DNA of 64,000 nt from Xylophilus ampelinus (GCF_003217575.1 NZ_QJTC01000017.1:1-64000), one strand, 5' to 3'; shown: positions 51,016 through 62,758, counted from the stretch's first letter. Translations and numbers: made by a program. The notes: generated from the letters alone by a model not told the origin.

Positions 51016-54000
51016 TCAGGCGGCCAGCTCGATCGCCGGCCGCAGCGCGGCGATGCGCTGCGCCATCCGCTCCTTCGCGGGCAAATAGGTGCCGGCGAAG
51101 ATGTCGTTGCGACGCTTGCGGATCTCGACGTTGGCGGGCGTCCGGAAGAGCGAGGTGACCTTGGGCACGTAGGCGAACACGTTGCCGTCGGCATACACGT
51201 TCCACATCACCCAGTCCTCGAGCGCGTCCATGTCCACGTCGAAACCGCCGCGCTCCTCGAACAGCCGGCGCTCGAACAACACCGACTGGATCGCCATGTA
51301 GTTGCGATCTCGGAGCAGTTCCAGGTGGAACTCCTGTCTCAGCACAGGCGGCACCGTGTAGAGCACTTCCTCGTAGTCGGCCGAGATGCCGTTGGGGAAG
51401 TCGGTCTCCACTTCCCAGGCGGGCGAATAGGCCGCGACCGTCTCGGGCTGTCGCAGCAGCGCGTGCGCCAGCACCTCGACATGGTCGGCGAAGACCAGGT
51501 CGTCGTCGTCCAGGAACAGGCACCAGCGGCCTCGCGCCGCCGCCAGGCCGGCGTTGCCGGTGGCCGAGCGGCCTTCCTTGGGCGTGGCGACGAAGCGGCA
51601 GTCCATGCCGGTGACCGCGGCCACCTCGCGCACCACCGCGCCCAGGCAGTCGCCGCCGTCCTGCACCACGATCAGCTCGACGCGCGGATAGGTCTGGTGG
51701 GCGACCGAGAGCATCGCCTGGCGCAGCAGCCGCTCGCGGCCCTGAAAGGTGCGGGTGATGACGCTGACCAGCGGCGGATCGGCCGGCAGCGGATGGCCTT
51801 CGACGAAGGCGCCGTCGCGGCGCAGTTCGTAGTCCCAGACCTGGAACGGAAAGACGGCCTTGCTCGACCGGCGTGCCGCCAGCGCCAGCGGCGCCTTGAC
51901 CACCAGCTTGGCGAAGTTGCGCAGCAGCGCCTTGCGCGAGCCGGGAAACGCCTGCGGCAGCGCCAGCAGGCCGAGCGCCATCAGCGGGACGACGGTGACG
52001 TCTGCGGGCTTGCCGTACTTGAGCCGCAAATACAGGTTGGCGAAGGTGCTGCCCAGGTACTGCACCGGCTTGACCTGGCCGGCGTTCTCGTAGGCGTAGT
52101 GGGTGACCACCGCCGTCGGGCAGTAGCGCAGCACCCAGCCGGCGCGGCGCAGGCGGTAGGACATTTCCACGTCCTCGCCGTACATGAAGATGTTGTCGTC
52201 GTAGCCGCCGATCGACTGGAACGCCGAGCGGCGCAGCAGCACGCAGGCGTGGCTGTTCCAGTTGGTGGCGCCGGTGACCGGGTCGTAGAACTTCGGGTGT
52301 TCGTACGGCTTCTGGCGCAGCTCCCACGAGGCACCGCGCTCGTCGTGCAAGGCGATCGCGACGATGCGCTTGAGCGCGTCGGGCTCGAACTCGAGGTCGA
52401 TGTTCGACACCAGCCCGAAGGGCGAGCGCCCGGCGCCCAGGCCCGCGTTGTGGCCCGCGCCGAAGCCGTTGTTGGGGCACTGCAGCAGTTGCGCGTCGAG
52501 CCCCTCGGCCACCAGGCCGCGCACCGCCGCCTGCAGTTGCACGACGGTCTGGTCGGTCGACTGGTTGTCGACGAAACGCAGGTGCAGACGCTCGCGCGGA
52601 TAGTCCAGCAGCCGCAGGCTGGCCATGAAGCCGTCGATCCACTTGCCGTTGTTGTGGGTCACCACGCTGATGTCGATGTCGGGCCAGGCGGTCGGTTGCG
52701 GCGGGCAGAGTACGTCGGCGGCCAGCGCCGGCCCCGCCGTGTAGGCGTTGCGGCGCTCGACCAGTTGCGCGACCGCGTCGAGCCGCACGCTGGTCGTGCC
52801 GACAAGACCCGAGGCCGCGATGACACGGGCCCGCAGCCGGGTGAGGAAGCCGCGCATCGGATGCGGCAACCGGCGCATCGCGCGCGACAGAACCGAGCGG
52901 GTGAGGCGCTTCGCCTCGCCGTACTCGCCCCGCGCGAGCAGGCCGAAGAAGCGGATCGGCCGGGTGATCTTCCACGAGCGGCTGGAGACGAGCGCGCGGA
53001 TGTCGTCGACCGCCTCCTGGTGGCGAAGGGTCAGTTCCTGAACCTGCTGTTCCAACGCGGCGCTCTGGGCCTCCACCGCGTGGATCCGTTCACGCACCGC
53101 AGCGTTTTCCTCGCGCAGCGCAGCGTTGTCGTCACGCAGGATACGCTCGCGTCGTCCGGCGTCGGCCAGCTGCTCGCGCATCTCGCTGCGCTCGTGGTTC
53201 AGCGTCCAGACGCGCGCATTCGCCTCTATCAACGCGTCGTCGAGCACGGCGTTCTGATCCTGCACCACCTCCAGTCGCCGGTGCCGCGACTCGGATTGCG
53301 TCAACAGCGCATCTGCATGCTGGCGCAGCGCGTCCGCATGGGCGTGCAGGGCCTCGGTCTGCTGACGCAGCCAGGCCGCATGCTCCTGCGCGGTCTGCAG
53401 TTGCTCCTGCACCCGCAGCAACTGGGCGCGTTCTTCCGCCAGGGTGTGCTCGATGCGCGAAAGGCGCGCCAGCTCCAGCTGCATCACCAGCAAGGTGTTG
53501 GCCTGTCCGACGGAATGCTGCCGGTACTCGATCAGCACAGCGGGCACGCGGACCGGTTTCCAGCCCTGGGCCAGCATCCGCACGAAGAGGTTGTGGTCTT
53601 CCGGCCCGCCCGAATCCTGGTAGCCGCCGACCGCGTCGAACGCCTCCTTTCGGTACATCGACGAGCCGTGCATGAAGTTGTGCGTCGACAAATGGGCCAG
53701 CGCCTCGGGCGTCGGCTCCGGAAAGCGCCAGACATAAACCGGCCAGCGCTCCAGCTTGCTGCTGCCGATCCGCTCGGCGCCCACCTTGGCCGCCAGCTCG
53801 GCCGCCCGGTGGCCGAACAGCAGCATGTCGGTGTAGGCGACGGCGGCATCGGGCCGGCGGTCGAGCGCCGTGCGGCACTGTTCGACATAGTCGCAGCGCA
53901 TCCGGTTGTCGGCGCCGAGGAAGGCGATGTAGTCGCCGGTGCAGAGGCCCACCGCCTTGTTGAAATTGGCGACGATGCCCAAGTTACGCTCGTTGAGCAC

Positions 54001-54783
54001 CACCTTCGCGACATCGCGGTAACGCCGCGCGATCTCCTGCGATCCGTCGGTCGAGGCGTCGTCGATCAGGATGATCTCGTCGGGCGCCAGGGTCTGGCGC
54101 AGGACCGAATCCATCGCCTGCGGCAGAAAGGCGCCGTAGTTATGGTTGGCGACCACCACGCTCACCCGCTTGCGGGCGAAGCGGCTGCTCTCCAGCGCCG
54201 TCACCCGGTTGAGCTGGTAGCGGTCGGTGTCGTTGCCGGCGATGCACGAGAGCGCACCGGCGAAATGCGATCGCACCAGCGCCACCGCTTCGGCGTCGTG
54301 GTTGCCGTGCGGATAGGCGAACCAGTCGAAGTGCGGCGCCGGAAAGCGTGCCTTCAGGGCATCGGGCACGGCGATCTCGGCGCGCAGCGCATCCTGTGCC
54401 AGATCGGCCAGGCGGCAGTGGCTGGCGGTGTGCCACTGCACCCGGCCGCCGTGCTGCGCCATGGCGTCGAGCTGCTCCAGAGTGCAGAAGCGGGCCGGCG
54501 GCTCGACCGAATCGAAGGCGTTGTCGCCGCCGATGTAGTCGCCGGTCACGAACAACTCGAACGGGTATCCCCACTTCTTCAGCAGCGGAAAAGCGAACTG
54601 GTAGACGTTCTCGTAGACGCCGTCGAACGTGATCGCCACGTGGCGGGGGTTGCGGCTGTCGTAGGCGTCCAGGTGGACGACGTCGTAGCCCGCCAGGTCG
54701 GCCAGCTGACGGTCGAAGGCGTCGGCGGTCACCCACCACTGGGTGGGCGCCGTGGCTGCGACCTTGTGGTACAAAAGGATCAT
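51016..54783 (-). CDS. multidomain polysaccharide deacetylase / triple GT2 glycosyltransferase
   Basis: 1255 residues with four catalytic-type modules. Residues 1-195: NodB-like deacetylase (MILLYHKVAA, HVAITFDGVYENV, WHTASHC, FAYPHGNHD). About 200-430: GT2 domain 1 (VSVVVANHNYGAF, LIDDASTDGSQ, FLGADNRMRCDYVEQCRTAL). About 435-600: long coiled coil rich in Gln/Glu/Arg. About 700-880: GT2 domain 2 (DISVVTHNNGKWIDG, FMYGEDVEMSYRLRRAGW, rhamnosyltransferase-like). About 1000-1255: GT2 domain 3 (LVSVITRTFQGRERLL, FLDDDDLVFADHVEV). The NodB motif reads TFDG where TFDD is usual, so deacetylase activity is doubtful. It probably builds several linkages of an exported glycan. Overlaps the methyltransferase gene by ATGA. 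Confidence 0.92.
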   Translation of the reverse strand: MILLYHKVAATAPTQWWVTADAFDRQLADLAGYDVVHLDAYDSRNPRHVAITFDGVYENVYQFAFPLLKKWGYPFELFVTGDYIGGDNAFDSVEPPARFCTLEQLDAMAQHGGRVQWHTASHCRLADLAQDALRAEIAVPDALKARFPAPHFDWFAYPHGNHDAEAVALVRSHFAGALSCIAGNDTDRYQLNRVTALESSRFARKRVSVVVANHNYGAFLPQAMDSVLRQTLAPDEIILIDDASTDGSQEIARRYRDVAKVVLNERNLGIVANFNKAVGLCTGDYIAFLGADNRMRCDYVEQCRTALDRRPDAAVAYTDMLLFGHRAAELAAKVGAERIGSSKLERWPVYVWRFPEPTPEALAHLSTHNFMHGSSMYRKEAFDAVGGYQDSGGPEDHNLFVRMLAQGWKPVRVPAVLIEYRQHSVGQANTLLVMQLELARLSRIEHTLAEERAQLLRVQEQLQTAQEHAAWLRQQTEALHAHADALRQHADALLTQSESRHRRLEVVQDQNAVLDDALIEANARVWTLNHERSEMREQLADAGRRERILRDDNAALREENAAVRERIHAVEAQSAALEQQVQELTLRHQEAVDDIRALVSSRSWKITRPIRFFGLLARGEYGEAKRLTRSVLSRAMRRLPHPMRGFLTRLRARVIAASGLVGTTSVRLDAVAQLVERRNAYTAGPALAADVLCPPQPTAWPDIDISVVTHNNGKWIDGFMASLRLLDYPRERLHLRFVDNQSTDQTVVQLQAAVRGLVAEGLDAQLLQCPNNGFGAGHNAGLGAGRSPFGLVSNIDLEFEPDALKRIVAIALHDERGASWELRQKPYEHPKFYDPVTGATNWNSHACVLLRRSAFQSIGGYDDNIFMYGEDVEMSYRLRRAGWVLRYCPTAVVTHYAYENAGQVKPVQYLGSTFANLYLRLKYGKPADVTVVPLMALGLLALPQAFPGSRKALLRNFAKLVVKAPLALAARRSSKAVFPFQVWDYELRRDGAFVEGHPLPADPPLVSVITRTFQGRERLLRQAMLSVAHQTYPRVELIVVQDGGDCLGAVVREVAAVTGMDCRFVATPKEGRSATGNAGLAAARGRWCLFLDDDDLVFADHVEVLAHALLRQPETVAAYSPAWEVETDFPNGISADYEEVLYTVPPVLRQEFHLELLRDRNYMAIQSVLFERRLFEERGGFDVDMDALEDWVMWNVYADGNVFAYVPKVTSLFRTPANVEIRKRRNDIFAGTYLPAKERMAQRIAALRPAIELAA

Positions 54784-55331
54784 TTCAGGTACACCTCGAG
54801 CCGGTGCATGTAGTCCCGGTACGGGTAGAGGCTCAGGTCTGCCAGTGCGTAGGGGAAACGGGGCGGCTGCCAGCTGTCGATGTGGCAGGACACCAGGACG
54901 CCGCCCGGCCGCAGGATGCCGTCGATCGCCTGCAGCACCACCGACGACGCCGCGCCGATGTACTGCGGGTACAGGACGCCGGTGATCACCACCAGGTCGA
55001 ATTCGCCCTCCACCACCTGCGGCAGATCGAACACCGAGCCGGCGCGGAAACTGAAGCGCGCGGCCTCGGCGGCCGACAGCGTCGCCTTGCGCTTGTCGGC
55101 CCAGCCGACGGCAGCCGGCGATACATCGACACCGACGACCGCGGCGCCCGGCAGGTCGAAAGTCAGGAAACCGTCGCCGCAGCCGATGTCGAGCACGCGG
55201 CCGAAAGCGCGCTCGGGCAGGATGCCCAGGATTTCCGACTTGCGACGCATGTCCTGCGGATTGTTCTCGTAGCCCCACGGATCGGGCTTGTCGTAATGGC
55301 GGTCGATGTCCGCCAGCGGTTGCAGGCTCAT
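54780..55331 (-). CDS. class I SAM-dependent methyltransferase, NodS-like
   Basis: 183 residues. SAM-binding motif I VLDIGCGDGFLTFDL at about residue 46, acidic post-I strand VVGVDVSPAAV, and FDLVVITGVLYPQYIG; the opening DRHYDKPDPWGYENNPQD resembles NodS-type N-methyltransferases. Likely methylates a sugar or caps a glycan chain in the O-antigen pathway. ATG overlaps the wzt stop and its own stop overlaps the downstream ATG (both ATGA), so the genes are translationally coupled. Confidence 0.9.
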   Translation of the reverse strand: MSLQPLADIDRHYDKPDPWGYENNPQDMRRKSEILGILPERAFGRVLDIGCGDGFLTFDLPGAAVVGVDVSPAAVGWADKRKATLSAAEAARFSFRAGSVFDLPQVVEGEFDLVVITGVLYPQYIGAASSVVLQAIDGILRPGGVLVSCHIDSWQPPRFPYALADLSLYPYRDYMHRLEVYLK

Positions 55332-56674
55332 GGCAGTGAGGGGGAAGATTGCAGTTCGACCGCGATAGGGGGCGTGACCAGCGCCCAGCGCTGCACGCCC
55401 GGCTCGGGCGCGCTGACGAAGGAGGCCGCGAGGTCGATGTAGTCGACATACTCGGTGTTCAGCACCGGCGTGTAGTCGACCAAAAACACCTGGATGCCGA
55501 AACGCCCCGGCCGCAGCCGGTTCTCGAGCGAGAAGCGCACGGTGTAAGGCTCGCCCAGGGTGCAGCCCTTGAGGTCGAGCCGCTCGTTGTGGGAATTGGT
55601 GCCGACGATCAGCTGGCCCGCCGCGTCGATCAGGTACAGCGCGATCGTCGGGTTCTCCAGCGGCGCGGTCAGGCGGAAGCTCACCTCGATCGCCAAGGCG
55701 CCGCCGAATTCGACCGAGGGCTCCTCGCCGTGGGTGCCGTTGACCGCCACCGCGAGCACCTCGCCCTGGGCGCGGCTGCCGTTGCGGTGGGGCGCGACCC
55801 GTACCGCGAAGGCGGCATGCAGCGCGGCGTCGAGGGCCGCATCCGGCGCCCGCCGCGGCGCTTCCAGCACCGGGCCGTCGGCGGCCGGCCCGGCCATGCC
55901 GGCCTCGGACTCGCGCACGTCGGCCAGGTAGCGCATGCAGGCGTCCTTGGCATCGCCGTAGAAGACCGCCTCGCCCTTCTTCAGGTAGAGCGCGCGGCTG
56001 CAGAGTCGCTGCACCTGTTCGATGTCGTGGGTGACGAAGAGCACGGTGCAGCCACCGGCAGCCAGTTCCTTCAGCTTGCGCAGGCACTTGAACTGGAACG
56101 CGAAATCGCCCACCGACAGGGCCTCGTCCACGATCAGGATCTCGGGGTCGACGTGGATCGCGGCGGCGAACGCGAGGCGGGCGAACATGCCGCTGGAATA
56201 CGTCTTGACCGGCTGGTCGACGAAATTGCCGATGTCGGCGAACGCGGTGATGCTGTCGAAGCGCTCGTCGATCTGCTGGCGGGTCAGGCCCAGCACGGTG
56301 CAGTTCATGTAGACGTTTTCACGGCCGGTGTAGTCGGGGTTGAAGCCCGAGCCCAGCTCCAGCAGGGCCGAGATTCGGCCGAAGGTCTCCACCGTGCCGG
56401 TGGTCGGCGACAGCGTTCCGCAGATCATCTGCAGCAGGGTCGACTTGCCCGCGCCGTTGCGGCCGATGATGCCGACCGTCTCGCCGCGGCGGATGTCGAA
56501 CGCCACGCCCTTCAGCGCCCAGAACGAGCGGTAATAGCTGCGCTCGGCCAGGCCCAGCAGGCGCCGCAGCCGAGGCACCACGAACTGGCGCAGGCGCAGT
56601 GTCGGCGCGTCGTAGATCGAATAGCACTTGCCCAGGTCCTGGGCGCGGATAGCGGGAGCGGCCTCAAAGGACAT
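55328..56674 (-). CDS. wzt: O-antigen ABC exporter ATPase with carbohydrate-binding C terminus
   Basis: 448 residues. N-terminal ATPase of the KpsT/Wzt family: FDIRRGETVGIIGRNGAGKS (Walker A), LLELGSGFNPDYTGRENVYM, YSSGMFARLAFAAAI signature and ILIVDEALSVGD (Walker B). The extra C-terminal domain (about 290-448; VEFGGALAIEVSFRLTAPL, GRFGIQVFLVDYTPVLNTEY) is the Wzt glycan-recognition module that binds the methyl- or otherwise-capped end of the polymer, which fits the methyltransferase encoded next. Overlaps wzm by 11 bp. Energises export of lipid-linked O-polysaccharide across the inner membrane. Confidence 0.95.
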   Translation of the reverse strand: MSFEAAPAIRAQDLGKCYSIYDAPTLRLRQFVVPRLRRLLGLAERSYYRSFWALKGVAFDIRRGETVGIIGRNGAGKSTLLQMICGTLSPTTGTVETFGRISALLELGSGFNPDYTGRENVYMNCTVLGLTRQQIDERFDSITAFADIGNFVDQPVKTYSSGMFARLAFAAAIHVDPEILIVDEALSVGDFAFQFKCLRKLKELAAGGCTVLFVTHDIEQVQRLCSRALYLKKGEAVFYGDAKDACMRYLADVRESEAGMAGPAADGPVLEAPRRAPDAALDAALHAAFAVRVAPHRNGSRAQGEVLAVAVNGTHGEEPSVEFGGALAIEVSFRLTAPLENPTIALYLIDAAGQLIVGTNSHNERLDLKGCTLGEPYTVRFSLENRLRPGRFGIQVFLVDYTPVLNTEYVDYIDLAASFVSAPEPGVQRWALVTPPIAVELQSSPSLP

Positions 56675-57497
56675 CGGCGAATCCCTTGCGCGTCTTCTGG
56701 AACCAGAAGAATCCGGCCCACGCCACCAGCACGGCGCCGAGCGTGTAGCCGGCCAGGCCCGGCCAGTTCGGCAGATGCCCCCAGATCAGCACCTCGCGGG
56801 CCTGCTCGATGATGAAGGTGAGCGGATTGAGCAGCATCCACTTCTGGACGCTGGCCGGCAGGGACGCCACCGGATAGAACACCGGAGAGAGGAACAGCAA
56901 CACGGTGGTCAGCAGGGCCGTGGTCTGGCCGATGTCGCGCAGGAATACGCCGAGCGACGCCAATATCCAGCCGATACCCAGGCAGACGATCACCAGCGGC
57001 AGCAGCACCAGGGGCAGGAAGCACACCGTCCAGTGCACGAAGCCGTTGAAGATCGCGAAGGCGATCAGCAGCACCAGCAGGCTCACCGCGCTGTGGAAGA
57101 TCGCGCCGCCGAGCGTCACCACCGGCAGGGTCTCCAGCGGAAACACCACCTTCTTCACATAGTTGACGTTGTTCACGATCAGCAGCGGCGCGCGGTTGAC
57201 CAGTTCCGCGAAGAGGCCGTGCACGATCATGCCGCTGAACAGCAGCGTGGCGAAAAGCGTCTTGCTCTGCTCCACGTCGCCGGTGCCCCAGCGCGTCTTG
57301 AACACCACCGAGAACACGAAGGTGTAGACGCTCAGCATCAGCACCGGATTGAGGAAGGACCACAAGAGGCCCATGGCCGAGCCCTTGTAGCGCCCGACGA
57401 TCTCCCGCCACGTCATCCGTGCGATCAGCTCACGGTGCCGCCAGAGCGAGCCCGCCATGTCGCCGAGGCCGGCCGGAGAGGGGGAGTTGGGATTCAA
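56664..57497 (-). CDS. wzm: O-antigen ABC exporter permease
   Basis: 277 residues of the ABC-2 permease type: LIARMTWREIVGRYKGSAMG at the N terminus, LWSFLNPVLMLSVYTFVFSV and five further hydrophobic helices, NYVKKVVFPLETLPVV, LSPVFYPVASLPASVQKWML and NPLTFIIEQAREVL near the end. Forms the inner-membrane channel with Wzt. First gene of the coupled block wzm-wzt-methyltransferase-glycosyltransferase-acyltransferase. Its leader holds an 8-bp inverted repeat. Confidence 0.95.
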   Translation of the reverse strand: MNPNSPSPAGLGDMAGSLWRHRELIARMTWREIVGRYKGSAMGLLWSFLNPVLMLSVYTFVFSVVFKTRWGTGDVEQSKTLFATLLFSGMIVHGLFAELVNRAPLLIVNNVNYVKKVVFPLETLPVVTLGGAIFHSAVSLLVLLIAFAIFNGFVHWTVCFLPLVLLPLVIVCLGIGWILASLGVFLRDIGQTTALLTTVLLFLSPVFYPVASLPASVQKWMLLNPLTFIIEQAREVLIWGHLPNWPGLAGYTLGAVLVAWAGFFWFQKTRKGFADVL

Positions 57498-57539
57498 AAC
57501 ACCCCTTCGGTCATGGAAAAATCAGAAATCATGTTGTCG

Positions 57540-57576
57540 GCCCGCACGGGGCGGCGAAGGTATGGACAGTGCGGGC
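57540..57576 (-). promoter_or_regulatory. inverted repeat in the wzm leader
   Basis: GCCCGCAC (57540-57547) and GTGCGGGC (57569-57576) are perfectly complementary with a 21-base loop, 43-79 bp upstream of the wzm start. No T-run follows. It may be a leader structure or operator; I found no JUMPstart/ops element on this strand. Confidence 0.4.
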
Positions 57577-57741
57577 TCCACGGAATCCGCCGGGTCTGCT
57601 ACCCGGTGCCCCATGCAATGCCACACCCTGTATTTTGCGCCCGGCGCACGCCGTCGGGTCGGCTAGGCGGGGTAGCTTACCGGCTTTTCGGCCGGGGTCC
57701 CGACGCTTCCGCGGGCATCGGCGCCTGCCGACGCCAGACGG

Positions 57742-59797
<2,056 letters not shown>

Positions 59798-59925
59798 GGG
59801 CAGGCACGAGAAAGGAACGGGATCGGACGGATGCCGGCGCGATCCGCGCATTCTCCGGTATTTGCAGCGGCCGATTCACCGGGCGGACACGAACCAAGGC
59901 CGTTGCCACCGCCCTGCGCGCGGCA

Positions 59926-61818
59926 TCAACGCATCAGGCCTTGCACCGCCTCGCGCAGCTGTGCGGCGCCGTTGTGGGGATTGCCGGCATCGAAGGACAT
60001 GATGTTGTGCACTCCTTGCCTCCAGGGGCCGGAGCCGTCGGACTCGGCGAAGAACGACAGGAAGCGCGCGCCGTGGGCCGCGTGCCGCTGCAGCACCGCG
60101 CCCAGTGCATCCGCATCCATCGGCCGCAGTGGATGGAATTCGGTCACGCCGTAGGCCGTGCGGCCGGTGGAGTCGAACCAGTCGAAGAACGAGCGTCCGT
60201 AGCTCGCTTCGCCGTATAGGCTGACGCCCAGGCCCAGGGCCGGCGGAACGTCCAGGTCCTGCTCGACCGCGAACTTGCTCGTATCCCATCCCGGGTTGAC
60301 GAAGGGCAGGATCTGGTGCGAGTAGATCCGGTCGGCAGGAATGCATGAACCTGCGACCACGGACCGGAAATGCGCCAGGTAGTCGCGCACCTGCTGCGCA
60401 CGGAAGGCATTCCATTGCACGGCGAGGGGATTGAAGTAGTACGACGACAGCTCCGCCGGTCCGTCCAGGTAGGAAAGCAGGCCCGGCGGCGGTTCGGCGG
60501 CGGCGGGCAAGGGCGCCATCGGCAGGGGTCGGGGCGTGGCCTGCGTCCGGTCCATCACAGCGATCAGGCGGTCGCCCAGCGGGGCCAGGCCTCCGACCGG
60601 CAGTTCCACGTAGATATCCAGCCGGTGGAGCCCTGAAGGCAGCGCGGCGTAGTCGAGGTCGAAGTTCCAGCCGATATCGGCCGTGCGGAACTCGGGATGG
60701 GCCGCCGCCACGTCCTGGCGTCCGAAGCGCGCGGCCACCCTGCCCGCCAGGGTGCCGTTGAGGTAGATCCGCACCCAGGCCGGCTGTATGGCGGTCGCGC
60801 CGCGCAGGTAGACCCATCCCGCGACCGGCAGCGTGCCGGCGGCGTAGGCATCGACATGCTCCTCGTAGCGGCCGAGCGGCGTGGTGCGGATGTTTTTCGA
60901 CGGCGGCACCACCGCATCGAACCCGGCATAGTCCACTCCCACGGCCCGGTTGAACCCCGCGACGCTGCCGAACCGCTGTTCCAGGAACCTGCGGAAGCCG
61001 CGGACGCTGGCCGCGCTGTAGTCGGTGATCGCATAGGGACCCGAGAACCCCATCCCGTCCTCGAAGCGGGGAAACATGTGGTGGAGTTCGCCCAGCAACG
61101 TCACGCCGCGCACCCGGTTCCTGGCGGCAGGGTCCAGGCTGCAGATGCCGCCGAGCAGGGCGCCGACGACCTGCTCGCGCATCCGGGTGATGCCGTTGTC
61201 GGACCGCACGAAGGACCACGGATAGACATCGGTCTCGTAGTAGCGGTCCGGCTTGAGCGGGCCGTCTGCCGTCTGCAGCAGGTTGTCCGGGTCTTGCGCC
61301 AGCGCCGCCTCGGCGGGCGCCCCGCTGCCGAAATGGGTCGAGAACAGGTAGAGGACGACCGGCCGGTCGCTGTCGCGCACCGACCGCACCGCCCGCGCGA
61401 CCGCGTCGTGGTCGATCTTCCATCCGTCGCCTTCACGCCGCAAGAATTTCAGCAGGGGCAGATTCAGGGTGTAACCCATCTCGAGGCGCCCGTCCCGGCT
61501 GATCCGGCGGTCGCCCAGCGCCTGCAAGGTGCTTTCGATCACCGGCGCGGCGGAGCCCTGGGCGCCCCGGCACCGGGCTGCGACCGCGGGCGCACGAGCG
61601 GCTTCGTCGGGCCGGTGTGCGAACAGGCACGCGTCCAGGCCCATCATCGGCGCGAGCAGCAACGGCCCCTGGCCGGCGACCGGCGTGCCACGGCCCACGA
61701 GGACCAGCAGGCCCGTCAGGAGCAGCACCAGACAGGTCATCGCCGTGGAAAAGGAGGCGGCATGCGCCCGGGAGGAAAGCGCAGGCGTCACAGAGGCGGC
61801 GATGGGAGGCGATGACAT
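59926..61818 (-). CDS. membrane-anchored GH42-like glycoside hydrolase-fold protein
   Basis: 630 residues. An N-terminal hydrophobic segment (TCLVLLLTGLLVLVG, about residues 28-42) serves as anchor or signal. The body resembles a TIM-barrel glycosidase of the GH42/GH-A type: VTLLGELHHMFPRFEDGMGF, with a Glu placed like an acid/base, and VRGFRRFLEQRFGSVAGFNR, the usual block in which the barrel is followed by an RFG...N...VG helix. A middle beta-rich region (LRGATAIQPAWVRIYLNGT; LHRLDIYVELPVGG) looks like a binding domain, and YSHQILPFVNPGWDTSKFAV follows. Role unknown: glycan trimming or quality control is possible. It lies between the WecA-like and GT2 genes. Confidence 0.6.
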   Translation of the reverse strand: MSSPPIAASVTPALSSRAHAASFSTAMTCLVLLLTGLLVLVGRGTPVAGQGPLLLAPMMGLDACLFAHRPDEAARAPAVAARCRGAQGSAAPVIESTLQALGDRRISRDGRLEMGYTLNLPLLKFLRREGDGWKIDHDAVARAVRSVRDSDRPVVLYLFSTHFGSGAPAEAALAQDPDNLLQTADGPLKPDRYYETDVYPWSFVRSDNGITRMREQVVGALLGGICSLDPAARNRVRGVTLLGELHHMFPRFEDGMGFSGPYAITDYSAASVRGFRRFLEQRFGSVAGFNRAVGVDYAGFDAVVPPSKNIRTTPLGRYEEHVDAYAAGTLPVAGWVYLRGATAIQPAWVRIYLNGTLAGRVAARFGRQDVAAAHPEFRTADIGWNFDLDYAALPSGLHRLDIYVELPVGGLAPLGDRLIAVMDRTQATPRPLPMAPLPAAAEPPPGLLSYLDGPAELSSYYFNPLAVQWNAFRAQQVRDYLAHFRSVVAGSCIPADRIYSHQILPFVNPGWDTSKFAVEQDLDVPPALGLGVSLYGEASYGRSFFDWFDSTGRTAYGVTEFHPLRPMDADALGAVLQRHAAHGARFLSFFAESDGSGPWRQGVHNIMSFDAGNPHNGAAQLREAVQGLMR

Positions 61819-61863
61819 GGCGGGATCAGACGGAAGACAGAAAGCGGAAAAACCGACGCACGC

Positions 61864-62661
61864 TCAGTCGCGCGCGGGCCGCGGCGGACGCGACCGCAGG
61901 TAGCGCCACAGGACCGGCGTGGTCCAGAGCCGCCACAGGCCTTGCAGATGCCAGAAGAAATGCCGCGGTCGGCGGTGACTGGCGCGCTGGGCTTCGTGTT
62001 CGGCCTCGGCATCCACCCTGCACAGGCGGTAGCCGGCCAGCTGTACCCGCAGGCAGAAGTCGACATCCTCGCAGTACATGAAATAGCGCTCGTCGAAACC
62101 GCCCACCGCGCGGTAGACCGCCGACGGCGCGGCCCACAACGCGGCACTCACCCATTCGACAGACCGGTCGCGCTGACCGAACACCCGCCGGCGCACCAGC
62201 GCCCAGGGCGTCACCGCCTCGCGTTCGCTGTCCTGTACCTGGCCATCCGGGTTCCGCAAACGCGGGTAGGCGCAGCCCACACCCGGCTGGCGCGAGGCAA
62301 CGGACAGGCGCTGCCACAGCGCCGCGTCGTGGAACCGGAGATCGGGGTTGAGAACGCAGAACACATCGGCCCGCGCCCGCTCGAACGCCCGGTTGTGGTT
62401 GGTGCCGAAGCCCGCGGGGGTGGGGTTGACCACCTCGACCAGTTCGAAGGGCCACTCGTGCGCACCGAGTGCCGCACCCACCGGCGGCAGGTTGTGCGTC
62501 ACGATCACCTGCCGCACCACGCCGCCGCCGCTGTGTGCCAACTGCCGAAGCAGGCCGGGCAGCCAGGCATCGTGGCCATGGCTCACGACCGACACCGAAA
62601 GCCGTCCCTGCACAGGGATGGTCGCGTGCGATTGGTTGGGGTTCAAACTTCGTCCGGTCAC
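61864..62661 (-). CDS. GT2-family glycosyltransferase, rhamnosyltransferase-like
   Basis: 265 residues with SVSVVSHGHDAWLPGLLRQL, GFGTNHNRAFERA, CVLNPDLRFHDAALW (the DxD-like NPD), VSAALWAAPSAVYRAVGGFD and YFMYCEDVDFCLRVQLAGYR, all typical of WbbL-type inverting transferases. Builds the O-antigen backbone or branch at the cytoplasmic face. The start is a GTG at 62659-62661; a later GTG (62613) is possible. No strong ribosome site is seen at either. Divergent from the methyltransferase-headed gene, 97 bp between starts. Confidence 0.88.
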   Translation of the reverse strand: MTGRSLNPNQSHATIPVQGRLSVSVVSHGHDAWLPGLLRQLAHSGGGVVRQVIVTHNLPPVGAALGAHEWPFELVEVVNPTPAGFGTNHNRAFERARADVFCVLNPDLRFHDAALWQRLSVASRQPGVGCAYPRLRNPDGQVQDSEREAVTPWALVRRRVFGQRDRSVEWVSAALWAAPSAVYRAVGGFDERYFMYCEDVDFCLRVQLAGYRLCRVDAEAEHEAQRASHRRPRHFFWHLQGLWRLWTTPVLWRYLRSRPPRPARD

Positions 62662-62758
62662 GTGGCAAAACGGCCATTATCCGGGGTGGCGATTCGCGGC
62701 ACGCGGCCTGCCTCGCCCCGCCCGGCTCCGGTCCCGGATCGCCCGGCATAATCGCCGG

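Noticed and set aside
57661..57690. JUMPstart/ops-like GGGGTAGC near the O-antigen operon
   Set aside because: It lies on the rightward strand, away from the leftward operon, and lacks the rest of the JUMPstart sequence.
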